Positions 53,499 through 63,900 of a DNA stretch of 64,000 bases are shown piece by piece. The translations under genes and the position numbers were made by a program. How positions within the stretch are numbered: position 1 is the stretch's first letter; the number at the start of each line of letters is the position of its first letter. The notes below the pieces were generated by a model, which saw nothing but the letters and a program-made list of their open reading frames with translations, did no database searches and was not told where the DNA came from. Where the stretch lies: positions 4,898,001-4,962,000 of the forward strand of contig NZ_JBNTQY010000001.1 of NCBI RefSeq assembly GCF_051209875.1. Direction: 5' to 3'. The DNA comes from Emticicia sp051209875 (GTDB taxonomy: Bacteria; Bacteroidota; Bacteroidia; Cytophagales; Spirosomataceae).

Positions 53499-56400
53499 TA
53501 TTTTGTAATATTTATAAGTTTGTTTGTTCCAAATTTATTTGTAATATAATCAATCGTTTCAGCATATAAAGTAGGTTCTAATCGTTTCATATTAGTAAGA
53601 TTTAAAACAACATAATCAGGCTTTAAAAAATGTATATCTAACGATTCAAAGAATTTTCTTTTTTGTGAAGGTTTTCTTGCAAATTCACTAATAGCCATTT
53701 CAGCAATTCCACCACCCGTTTCATCAAAAGTTTTTCCTCTGTATTGTCCACTTAAAGAAATCCAATCACCTTTTGTTGTATTGTCTATGGCTTTATATCG
53801 TTCAAAGTATCCATATCGTTCTTCTATTTCAAAACCTGCTTCCCCTTCTATTATAGACTCTTCTCCTTTATCAAGGTCTTTACCAAGTTGTTTTATTCTT
53901 TCTATTGGATTTGTTTTTCTTGTATTAATTATTTTTCCAACTTTTTTAACTAATTCAGCATTAGGTTCTTTAATAAGTTTCCAAATATCTACTAAATCAA
54001 CATCACTTTCAAAAGCTATTTTCAATGCACTATTACCTGTTAAATCAGCTTCTAAAGTAGGCAATAAATCATCTGCTAAATTATCAACTTCATCTAATAC
54101 ATGAGTTGCAAGTTTTTGTATATTTGGGTAATTAGCATATCTTGAAATAACACCCGAAGGTTTAAACCATTTCTTACCACTTGCATCTTCAATTACATCA
54201 ATAGTACCCGTTTGAAAACTTCCAACTTTATTGATATAATGAACATTGCTTAGTTCATCAACTTTTGTAGTTATGCCTCCAACACTTGTAAACCAACGAT
54301 TTGTTGTATAAACACCTTCTTTATTAACAATAAATAAATCTGTTGCTTCGCCTTCAGCAATTACTTTAATCTCTGTTGATGTTTGCTCAATTATTCGTAA
54401 AGGTATATTTTTTGGCAGTTTGGGTAAGTTTCTTAGGGTATTTACCCCAACCTCAGCAGCATTTGCTCCTCCTGCGGTGGCAAAAATACTCCCTACTTCA
54501 AACAATCTTTTGCCAATGGCATAGTTTTGTAAATCGTTTAAAGTGCCAACATTATCCAAATCTTTGGCAAACGTTTCTACATATTTGTCAATGTTATCGG
54601 GCAGGTTTTCAAAAGTCTTAGCCCAAGTGTCCCAATTTAATACAATGTCTGCAAATTGGGGTAGCTTTTGTTTAAAATTTACATATTCATCGCACGCCGC
54701 AATATCTTCGGCTAATGTTTCTATTTGTTCATTTTTCCATTGCTCTACAACAAAATTGATTATATCTGCATCATAATTCAGTTTTCTTATTTCATTTTCG
54801 AGTTTGTCTATTTTTTTAATGTTACCCCAAAGTTCATCTTCACAAGTAATACCCAAAAGGTATTCTCTTAATAAATCATCTATATTATTGAATGGTTTTG
54901 TGAATTTACCAAAGCCTACACCTGTTCGATAAGTTTCATCAATTAACCCTGCCAATTGTGCAAAATTAGGATTTCCTACTCCATGCCAGAAGCATTCGGG
55001 TACAATGCCTTCTTCATAAGCCTTAAATTCTGTATCAGTACATTTATGCAAAGCCTTCCAATAAGTAGCAAAAGGCTCTAAAAAATCAGATTGTAAGGTA
55101 GGTATTGTAGTTTCAACAAGAGTTTGATAGGATTCAACTTTATAGGTAGTCGCACTTGGCAATAACCAAGCACCTTTACTATCAAGCACACCTTTAGGAT
55201 ATTCTCCTTTTTCATTTGGCGTAATAGTTGCCAAAATATCTTTGTCATAAAAACCAATAAATCCTTTTGAGCCTGCATAATATAATGGTGCATATTGCTT
55301 GCCATTTATTTGGTAATAATCACCTACTTTTTCAACATCAATATAAAAAGTAACAGAATATTGACCGATTTTATAAGTTTTAGCAGTGGTATTGATGTCA
55401 GGGTTTGATAAAGAAATGGCAAAATTATTTTGAATATTCTCAACAACCTCATCAATCAAATTAGGGTCAATAGCCAAAGTATTAAAATCCTCCTTCAAAG
55501 AATTACCTTCTATATCTTTTATCAAACCATCAATAGCTGTTTTGCATTTATCTTTATCTGATGCGATTTCCAAAATCATGGCATCAGAAATTGGTGGTAG
55601 GCTTATACCTTTTTCTTGAAAAATAGGATTTTCAAGAATTGTATTTTTTATAATTTCTACTTTTTCGTTGGTTATTGGGGCTTCCATTACCAATTTGTTA
55701 TTATCACAAATCAGGTTTTTGAGAATATCACCTACGGCTTTTTGGGTGGTCATAAAGCCACAGTTGGCATTTTCTGAGGCTTCATTTACTATGTTATCTT
55801 GTTGGGTATTACTTAGTTCAGTGGTTTGGAGGGTTGATACTCTGTCATTTTTTAGAATTTTATTCAATTCTATGATATATTCTAAATTAAAAGTAATGGA
55901 GACTTTAGTAGTACATTTCAAGGGTTTTCCATTGTTTGTTGTCATGCTACATTCCGAAGTATAAGTAGCTGGCGATTTGCTCGGAAAGGCAATCGTTATC
56001 ATACTTTTATCCCCAATCTTTTTTCCTTCACTATCATACCAAGTCACTATATTACTTGGGCAATTACTTGAAGCTAATCTCACTTGAACTTCATTGCTAC
56101 TTGTAAGTATTCCTGCAAAAAGTGCTTTTTCTTTGGGTGTATAGGTCGGTTCTGAACCAGTTACACCAGAGGCAACTGATAGCTTATAAGTATATGTATC
56201 TTCTTTAAAAAAATCTGAACACTTGGTCTCATCTGTTATGATAGGTTTTGTTTCTGGTCGGTAAATGATTACTTCTTTATCGCAAAATGGCTGGGTTGAT
56301 ACATTTCCATTCAAATGACAAGTGATTTGATAAGCAACGCTTCCTGAGTTGTTATCCTCTATTTTCATGGTCGAAATATTAATATCGCCATGCCCACCCT

Positions 56401-59400
56401 TTGAATTTTTCCACGAAAGTGTGCCTAAATCACAACCACTTATCTTGATGCTTGCCAATCCATCTTGTACATTGGGAGGGTTATTATGTCCATCATCAAC
56501 CAAAGCATTAAAGTCACAAGGATTAGGCACATAAATCTCAAACTTTTTGGTACTTGCTTCTGCACCACTGATTAAACATTTAGCTTTGAAATCAATACTT
56601 CGATAAGTACCATTAATCAAAATTGTATTATTTGTTACTTTATTAAAACCCAAAGCTTGACCATTGAGTGAGTAATATTGATAATAATACTCAACAGTAC
56701 CACTTTGACAGTTGTCATTATAACAACCCCATGATTGTAAACTTACCGTTTTTCCAGCAAGGATATTATTAAAAAAAAGTTCATTATAGGATTTATCAGA
56801 TAAACCAACAAATAATTTTGGCGGATTACGCCTAAGTGTTACCTCACTTGTGACAGTATGACCATCAAACTGACAAGTGGCTTTATAAGTTATTTCTTTG
56901 ACTGTTGGCGTAACAATTCCAGTTAGAGGAATCTCTGGTTCCCACGTAACAATTCCTGTATTTGTCTCGGTTACTCCACACCATTTACTACTTAATTGTA
57001 TTTTATCATCACAATCAAAATTAGTTTTACTGGCTGTTGCGACGAAAGGTGTGCAAATTACTTCTGGAATGATGTTATCTTGTACCTCTTTAATAACTGG
57101 ATTATAGGGAATATTGAATGGGCATTCTCTCCTATTGTTATCTCCACTGCCATAAACAAATGCAATACCTTCAAAAACAGCAGGTTTTGAAGGTATTGAA
57201 AAATACTTTATATGATTTACTCCGCTATTAGAATTGCTTAGTGTTCCATCAGACCATTTAATACTTGAACAATTTGCATTGGCTTCATTATTATACCATT
57301 TTGAAACAATTTTAATCTTACCATCTTCTATTGATAAAGTGTGTGGATTGCTGCCCGCATATTCCCCACAAAGAACGTTAGGTCTTGTTATTGTCAACTC
57401 TTCCGTTTCACATTTTTGCCCAAATCTTGTGCATGACGCTTTAATTTTTGCCTCTCTACTCCGCTTGATGTTTGAGATAAGAAATTGATTTGGTTTTATC
57501 TCTTTGCCATTTATTTGACCTTCTTTAGAAAAATCCCAATCTACAATTCCATTTTCACAACCCAACAGCGTTATCATTTTTGAACCCGATGGAGTTCCCC
57601 AAACATTTTCATCTGCATCATTGTCATTTTCAAGCAGTTTTATTTGACAATTAATATTAATAGTAGGTAGTTGAAAAGCACACGTATTGCCTTCTGTATT
57701 TTTACAATAAACCGAATAAGTTTGTGGTTTTGAGGGAACATTTAACCAAATTTTATTGGTATTTACCGTAGTCAATTTTTCATCTTTCCAAATAACATCA
57801 CTGCTACAACCTTTTACAATTAATCCTACTTCTTCGCTCTGTGTAATGTCATAAGTGGTAGCTCTTGCCACAACATCAGAACATTTTTTTTCAACTGTTA
57901 TTTTTACTTTATCATTACAAACTTTTGTTTCTCCATTCTTAAATTCTACAGTACAACTTAACTCATAAGTAGTTGTTTCATTGGGTGTTACATTGATGCT
58001 TCTTTGGTTAGTTAAAGTCACATTTCCCCAACTAATATTATCAATACATGAGGAAGATGCAGAAAGCGTTATGGTTGAACCTTCGATAATTCTTGTAGTT
58101 GTGATTTCAATCAATCCATGACATAAGCTACTTGTAAAATCTCCTTTGGCTGGGTCGCTTTCAGTATTATTACCCACAGCAACAATGCTATACTCGTAAT
58201 TTTCATCAGGCACTAAATCCTTTAAGGTTACGGTATTAGATTTAGGAAAAACAATGCTTATAATACCTTTTTTATCTTTATAAACTACCTTATAGCTATC
58301 ATGTAATTTGTTTTTATCCCACGTTAAAGTCAAAGTATTGTCATTTACTTTTACTTGCTTTACATTTTCGGGTATTGGTAGCTTATTTTGTAAAGTTGTG
58401 AATGTCCCGTTGTTATAATTGTCCACCAGCTTCTCGTCTACATACCCTTCAATCTTAAATCTATATACACTATTTTCTTGTAGATTTTTAAGTAATAAAC
58501 GATTTGAATTAGTTGTTTCTATCAACTCACCACCATCGGCAGTTTTGTAGCTTATTACATATTTCGTAAAATGAGGGTCGCCTTGCCAGGTGATAGTGGC
58601 ATCATTATAACTAATATTCGATGCTAAAACATTTTGTATTTTTGGTAGTTTAGGCTTTTGTTCTTCCTGCAATACTTTGATTTTCTCAATAATAGCATCT
58701 ATCTTTTCCTTCAAATTAGGGATGATTGGGTAGCCATTCCCATTTTCAATAGTTTGCTTGTCGGCATTCAATTGAGTGATAATAGCTTTGATATCGTCCA
58801 TTATTTCCGATATTTTTGGATTACTTTCTTCAGCAAATGTTTCGGCAAATTTCTCTTTCCAAGTGTTGATAGCTACTTCAATTCCTTTGGTATAAGTCAA
58901 TAAATCTTGCTTTTCTTGTGGTGTAGCTGTTCCATTTATAGCTATTTCTTCGCCTTTTTGTTTGTATTTGAGCAAAGTAGCTTCCAAATCTCCATGAAAT
59001 ATTGTAGGGTCGGTCAACTTGATGATGTCGGCAATGGTTTTGATTTGTTCGTTTTGCAGTTCACCTTGACTAATATTTCGATTACGGAAATAACCAGCAT
59101 CAGGAACTTCATAAACACAACCACCATGCGTACCTTCTTCTCCCTTTTTAATCTTTACTCCTGAAAACTCAACTGCCATAAAAGCTCCATCCAGGAAAGG
59201 AAGTTTCACTAAGCCTTTACCCGAAAAAGCATTTCCACCACCCACTTCTGTCACCAAAACAGCATAATCATAAATGCCCAATACATCACCAATAGCTAAA
59301 GAAGTCAAATCCTCACCTGTTGGAATTGGGATTTTTGGATGGTCAATGCTACATTCTTCATAAGAGCTGGTGTTATTAGCACATTTAGGTTTAATTATTT

Positions 59401-60703
59401 TTTCAAATATATCTGCTACACTCTTGGGTTTAATTGAAGTTCCATCGCTCAATAATTCAACTTTGATGCTATATGGGTCAAGAATAGCAGGGTGGAATGC
59501 CACCCAGTCTACTTCTTCAATTTTTTCATCAAAAATGGAATCGTCAATGATAAACTCAATTCTCTCAGAACTTGGTTCACCAATGACTGGATTGCTATTA
59601 TCTAAAGCACCAAAGGCCTTGGTATTTGCTCCACAATTAGAGCTAGCTTTAAATTCATAAGTAGTTTTGTCTTTCAAGTTTGAAACAACAGTGCTTTTTC
59701 CTTCAACAGTTAAATTATTCCAAACATTACTTCGACTTTGTTTGTACCAAACTGTTGTTGATGTTTCATCATTTTGCTCCCAAGTAAGTTCCACTCTTCC
59801 TTTCTCAATTGGATTGATAATCAAACCTTCGGGAGCTAAACAAGGCTGTCCAAAACTAAAATTCACTACTTGACTTTTGCCTTCATTTTCATAATCATCA
59901 AAACCGTTAATATCTTCTTCTTGCACTTGAACTGCATATCTTTTACCTTTTTCTAATGGAATATTAGCTGCTCCATAATTGAAATATGGGGTAGTGGTAG
60001 TTATTTCAATGGGTTGAATGCCACTATTAGCTACCATATTTGGGTCTTCTCCAGTATTTAATGGATAAATACGGAGTTTAAAAGTTTTCCCTTGAGCTGC
60101 ATTGAGTGAAGCGGTGCTTCGACTTGTCCAAGAAAATAAGATATTTTGAGGATTTGTAACAGGAAGAATAGCTCCATCTTGTGGAATATTGATGATGGGC
60201 GGATAATTTTTGAAAACATTCATCAAAGCCATTCCTGTATTGGAGACTTGTCGATCTCTATCAATTTCATAGGCTTCCACAGTCCAAGTATAAAGTCCTT
60301 CGGGTAATCTTCCACCTGCATAGAGGGTACTAATGTCAATGCCATCTACCGCCAAATTTGAAATATTAAAATATTCGGCCAAGTCTGCCGAAGTAAGCAA
60401 GGTTGCACTACCTGGATTCAAGTGTATGGTTTGACTTGGAATAAACCCATCAACGGTACGAATATCCACACCAACACCTGACAAACGGATTTTGAGATAA
60501 ACATCGACCGAAGGCTTGGTCAAATCTTTGAGCAATAAATGCACCTTAAACATCTCGGTACTGGTACTAATTTCTGACCATTTCAAAGAGAAACTTGGCT
60601 TAACGATGGGTGTACACGTAACGGGATAGTTTTGGGCAAAAAGGAAATTGGATATTAGTAAAAATACCAATAGTAGCAAATGGTGTGAGATTCGTGTGTG
60701 CAT
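53498..60703 (-). CDS. Giant secreted polymorphic toxin with TANFOR and fibronectin III regions
   Basis: 2401 residues with a signal peptide (MHTRISHHLLLLVFLLISNFLFAQ). Order: TANFOR-like N-terminal region (about 30-300; LLLKDLTKPSVDVYLKIRL, LPEGLYTWTVEAYEIDR); fibronectin III unit (about 300-375); a helical coiled-coil stretch (about 590-700); two further fibronectin III units (about 700-880); a long series of Cys-rich Ig/PKD-like repeats (about 880-1640); module A (about 1648-1754); a pre-toxin region (about 1755-2134); module B (about 2134-2243); and a C-terminal toxin (about 2250-2401). The last contains GDWISLSGQYRGKTFDETGG and FFESLDIHFLKPDYVVLNLT, reminiscent of CdiA-type RNase tips. 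No T9SS sorting domain is visible. Function is inferred from architecture and from the orphan cassettes downstream. Confidence 0.75.
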   Translation of the reverse strand: MHTRISHHLLLLVFLLISNFLFAQNYPVTCTPIVKPSFSLKWSEISTSTEMFKVHLLLKDLTKPSVDVYLKIRLSGVGVDIRTVDGFIPSQTIHLNPGSATLLTSADLAEYFNISNLAVDGIDISTLYAGGRLPEGLYTWTVEAYEIDRDRQVSNTGMALMNVFKNYPPIINIPQDGAILPVTNPQNILFSWTSRSTASLNAAQGKTFKLRIYPLNTGEDPNMVANSGIQPIEITTTTPYFNYGAANIPLEKGKRYAVQVQEEDINGFDDYENEGKSQVVNFSFGQPCLAPEGLIINPIEKGRVELTWEQNDETSTTVWYKQSRSNVWNNLTVEGKSTVVSNLKDKTTYEFKASSNCGANTKAFGALDNSNPVIGEPSSERIEFIIDDSIFDEKIEEVDWVAFHPAILDPYSIKVELLSDGTSIKPKSVADIFEKIIKPKCANNTSSYEECSIDHPKIPIPTGEDLTSLAIGDVLGIYDYAVLVTEVGGGNAFSGKGLVKLPFLDGAFMAVEFSGVKIKKGEEGTHGGCVYEVPDAGYFRNRNISQGELQNEQIKTIADIIKLTDPTIFHGDLEATLLKYKQKGEEIAINGTATPQEKQDLLTYTKGIEVAINTWKEKFAETFAEESNPKISEIMDDIKAIITQLNADKQTIENGNGYPIIPNLKEKIDAIIEKIKVLQEEQKPKLPKIQNVLASNISYNDATITWQGDPHFTKYVISYKTADGGELIETTNSNRLLLKNLQENSVYRFKIEGYVDEKLVDNYNNGTFTTLQNKLPIPENVKQVKVNDNTLTLTWDKNKLHDSYKVVYKDKKGIISIVFPKSNTVTLKDLVPDENYEYSIVAVGNNTESDPAKGDFTSSLCHGLIEITTTRIIEGSTITLSASSSCIDNISWGNVTLTNQRSINVTPNETTTYELSCTVEFKNGETKVCNDKVKITVEKKCSDVVARATTYDITQSEEVGLIVKGCSSDVIWKDEKLTTVNTNKIWLNVPSKPQTYSVYCKNTEGNTCAFQLPTININCQIKLLENDNDADENVWGTPSGSKMITLLGCENGIVDWDFSKEGQINGKEIKPNQFLISNIKRSREAKIKASCTRFGQKCETEELTITRPNVLCGEYAGSNPHTLSIEDGKIKIVSKWYNNEANANCSSIKWSDGTLSNSNSGVNHIKYFSIPSKPAVFEGIAFVYGSGDNNRRECPFNIPYNPVIKEVQDNIIPEVICTPFVATASKTNFDCDDKIQLSSKWCGVTETNTGIVTWEPEIPLTGIVTPTVKEITYKATCQFDGHTVTSEVTLRRNPPKLFVGLSDKSYNELFFNNILAGKTVSLQSWGCYNDNCQSGTVEYYYQYYSLNGQALGFNKVTNNTILINGTYRSIDFKAKCLISGAEASTKKFEIYVPNPCDFNALVDDGHNNPPNVQDGLASIKISGCDLGTLSWKNSKGGHGDINISTMKIEDNNSGSVAYQITCHLNGNVSTQPFCDKEVIIYRPETKPIITDETKCSDFFKEDTYTYKLSVASGVTGSEPTYTPKEKALFAGILTSSNEVQVRLASSNCPSNIVTWYDSEGKKIGDKSMITIAFPSKSPATYTSECSMTTNNGKPLKCTTKVSITFNLEYIIELNKILKNDRVSTLQTTELSNTQQDNIVNEASENANCGFMTTQKAVGDILKNLICDNNKLVMEAPITNEKVEIIKNTILENPIFQEKGISLPPISDAMILEIASDKDKCKTAIDGLIKDIEGNSLKEDFNTLAIDPNLIDEVVENIQNNFAISLSNPDINTTAKTYKIGQYSVTFYIDVEKVGDYYQINGKQYAPLYYAGSKGFIGFYDKDILATITPNEKGEYPKGVLDSKGAWLLPSATTYKVESYQTLVETTIPTLQSDFLEPFATYWKALHKCTDTEFKAYEEGIVPECFWHGVGNPNFAQLAGLIDETYRTGVGFGKFTKPFNNIDDLLREYLLGITCEDELWGNIKKIDKLENEIRKLNYDADIINFVVEQWKNEQIETLAEDIAACDEYVNFKQKLPQFADIVLNWDTWAKTFENLPDNIDKYVETFAKDLDNVGTLNDLQNYAIGKRLFEVGSIFATAGGANAAEVGVNTLRNLPKLPKNIPLRIIEQTSTEIKVIAEGEATDLFIVNKEGVYTTNRWFTSVGGITTKVDELSNVHYINKVGSFQTGTIDVIEDASGKKWFKPSGVISRYANYPNIQKLATHVLDEVDNLADDLLPTLEADLTGNSALKIAFESDVDLVDIWKLIKEPNAELVKKVGKIINTRKTNPIERIKQLGKDLDKGEESIIEGEAGFEIEERYGYFERYKAIDNTTKGDWISLSGQYRGKTFDETGGGIAEMAISEFARKPSQKRKFFESLDIHFLKPDYVVLNLTNMKRLEPTLYAETIDYITNKFGTNKLINITK

Positions 60704-60920
60704 AGTCTTGGGACTATTCTATTATTTCTATCGTTTTCAATAGAAATTCTTGTGTGTGATTAGCTGAAATTTATTTTTCTGCAACAAGATAAAAAAAAGT
60801 CCTTTTCCTTTAATAAAAAGGGGGATGAACAACGCACATTGTATGCAAATGACTTTTTTTGAGTATTGACCAAAATTTATTTTAGAAGTGTAAAATTTAT
60901 GATTGTAATTATTATATATA

Positions 60921-60957
60921 CAAAAAGCCCCAATCTTTAAAAGAATGGGGCTTTTTG
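60921..60957. terminator. Intrinsic terminator after the RND permease gene
   Basis: CAAAAAGCCCCA pairs with TGGGGCTTTTTG. It ends the minus-strand RND gene and insulates the toxin gene from it. The 269-bp spacer 60704-60972 shows no other feature. Confidence 0.9.
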
Positions 60958-60972
60958 TAAAGAGAAAATTGT

Positions 60973-63900
60973 TTATTCAACCACCTCAGCTTCTTCAACT
61001 ACTTCAACAGTTTTGTTCTTGCGAAACCATTTGTCTCTTACACGCTCATTGATGTAGTACAAGCATGGTACAATCACCAATGTAAGCACTGTTGAGAAAC
61101 TCAGACCAAAGATGATTGTCCAAGCCAAAATTCCCCAGAAAACTGCACTTTCTCCTCCGAAAAATAAGTGTGGATTCAGTTCTGTAAACAAGGTAACGAA
61201 ATCTAAACTTACACCAAGAGCCAAAGGAACTAGTCCAAGAATGGCTGCTGATGCTGTCAATAAAACGGGCGTTAAACGCACCCCTCCTGCTTCAACAATG
61301 GCAGCTTTAAGTTCATAACCTCTACTACGTAATTCGTCAGTGAATTCAATTAACAAAATACCATTTTTCACCACAATACCTGCCAAAGCGATGATTCCAA
61401 CACCTGACATCAAGATTGAGAATGTCATTCCGAAAGCCATAAAGCCTAAGAAAACACCGATAAATGATAATAAGATTGTAACAAAAATGATTACTGGCTT
61501 GATAACCGAGTTAAATTGCGTTGCCAAAATCAAATAAATTAATAAAACCGCTGCTACTAACGCTCCTGCCAAGAATGTTCCTGTTTCTTGCTGTGCTTCT
61601 TGCTCTCCTCCCATTTTCACAGTATAACCACTCGGTACATCCATTTGGTCAATTACTTTACTTTGTATTTCTGCCACAATTTCGTTGGCATTATAGCCAT
61701 TCAAAACTTCAGAACCAAGTGTAATAATACGTTGTAGGTTTGTACGATTAATTTGGCTAAAAGTGGTTGAATAACTCACACTTGCCACCGAATTTAATGG
61801 TACTTGACGTAAAACACCACCCATATTCATATCACGATAAGTTATATTCAAACTTAACAGTTTTTCTATTTGATTTCTATCATCAGCCTTCAATCGTAAT
61901 TGAATCGGGTATTCGTCTTTATCATCTCTAAACTTCGAGATTTCAGCACCAAATAAGGCTGTACGAATCGCCAAGGCAATTTGTGAAGTACTTATACCTT
62001 CACGTTGAGCTTTCACTTTATCAACATCAACAATGATTTCAGGTTTGTTTGTAATCAAATCTGACTTCAATTCTTCAATACCTTCAATTCGTGCTGCTGT
62101 AATTCTTTTGCGAACTTCTTTTTCGATGCTAATGAGTTGGTCAAAATCATCTCCTGCAATTTCAACCGAAATAGGTTTTCCAGTTGGCGGGCCGTTGTTT
62201 TCTCTTTGAACCGATATTTCACTACCTGGAATTCCTTGCAATTCTTTACGAACTTCTTCCAAAAGCTTGACAGAAGATATATCTCCACGCTCTTCTGCTT
62301 TCACAAAAGCAACGGTAATTTTAGATTTTTGAGGCGTTGCCGAACGGTCAGGATTGAAAGGATCTCCTGCATTTTTACCAACATTTGAGATCACAGAATT
62401 AATTGCTTTCTCTGCTTTATTTCGTTTAATTACTGCAAAAACCTTCTTTTCAAGCACTTTTGTTACAGAGTCTGTTAGACGTGCATCTGTACCTACTGGC
62501 ATCACATTATAGACATAAATAAAGTCAGGGTCACCACTTGGGAAGAAAATAACTTTTGGTTTTACGATACCCAACAATACAAATGTCATGATTAATACAC
62601 CAAACATACTCAAAACAGCATACACTGGGCGATAACCTACGATTACCCAAGAAATAAGATTACGATACGCTTGTTTGAAACGTGGTAAAGCACCATCTTG
62701 GAATGGCATAATGATTTTTGGTGTCAATACAAAATGATTGAATACATAGAGAATTGCCATCAAAACAATGAAATTACCTACACCAACATTAATAAAGTAT
62801 GCTGGTACTGCAATAATCGCCATGATAATCAATGGTCGCTGAATACCACGGAAACTTGTATCTATGTCTTGCTCTTCATGACGTTTCATAAACGTAATCG
62901 CAAAAACTGGATTCATCACATAAGCCACAATCAATGAAGCAAAAAGTGTATAAATCAAAGTAATTGGCAAATACTTCATAAATTCTCCAACGATTCCAGG
63001 CCAAAATAATAGTGGAAAGAATGGAGCGATGGTTGTCAAAGTTCCTGACAATACAGGCAAGAATACTTCTGACGCAGCCAAAGCAACGGCTTCTTTTACA
63101 CTCAAATTCTTGAATCTATTAAACAATCGGTGAGCATTTTCGATAACCACAATGGCATCATCCACCACAATCCCGAGACCTAACAAGAAGGCAAAAAGCA
63201 CAATTGTATTCAATGTAAAACCTGAGAACCAAAGCGGAATAAAGGCAATCAAGGCAGAAAGTGGCACTGAAAGTCCAACAAAGATGGCATCACGCACACC
63301 CATAAAGAACATCAATACAATTACCACAAAAATAAATCCTAAGACTACGGTATTGACCAAATCAGCAATACTGCTTTTGACTCTTTCCGAAGTATCAGCC
63401 GTAACTCTCACTTCCAAACCTTGTGGAAAACGGTCTGAACGATATTTTTCTAATAATGCTTCAATTCTTTCTGAAACTGCAATCACGTTTGCTCCTGCAC
63501 GCTTCACAACATTGAGCGTCACAACTGATTTTCCATCTAAACGAGCAAAATCTTGACGATCTTCACTGCTATCAATCACATCAGCTACATCACCTAATCG
63601 AACCGTTGCTCCTGTCGAACTACGAATTTGAATATTCCTCATTTGTTCAACAGTACTAAATTCACCTTTTACACGAATCGTACGTCGAACATTATCAACG
63701 TTCAATTCTCCACCTGAAATATTCACGTTTTCACCTTGAATTGTACTTTGAATATCATAAAATGTCAAACCTGCGGCCTGCATTTTATATAAATCAAGGT
63801 TAATCTGAATCTCACGCTTCAATGTACCAACAATATCAACTTTCGTAATTTCTGGGTATGACTCAATTTCATCTTGCAATTGCTCGGCATAATCTTTCAA

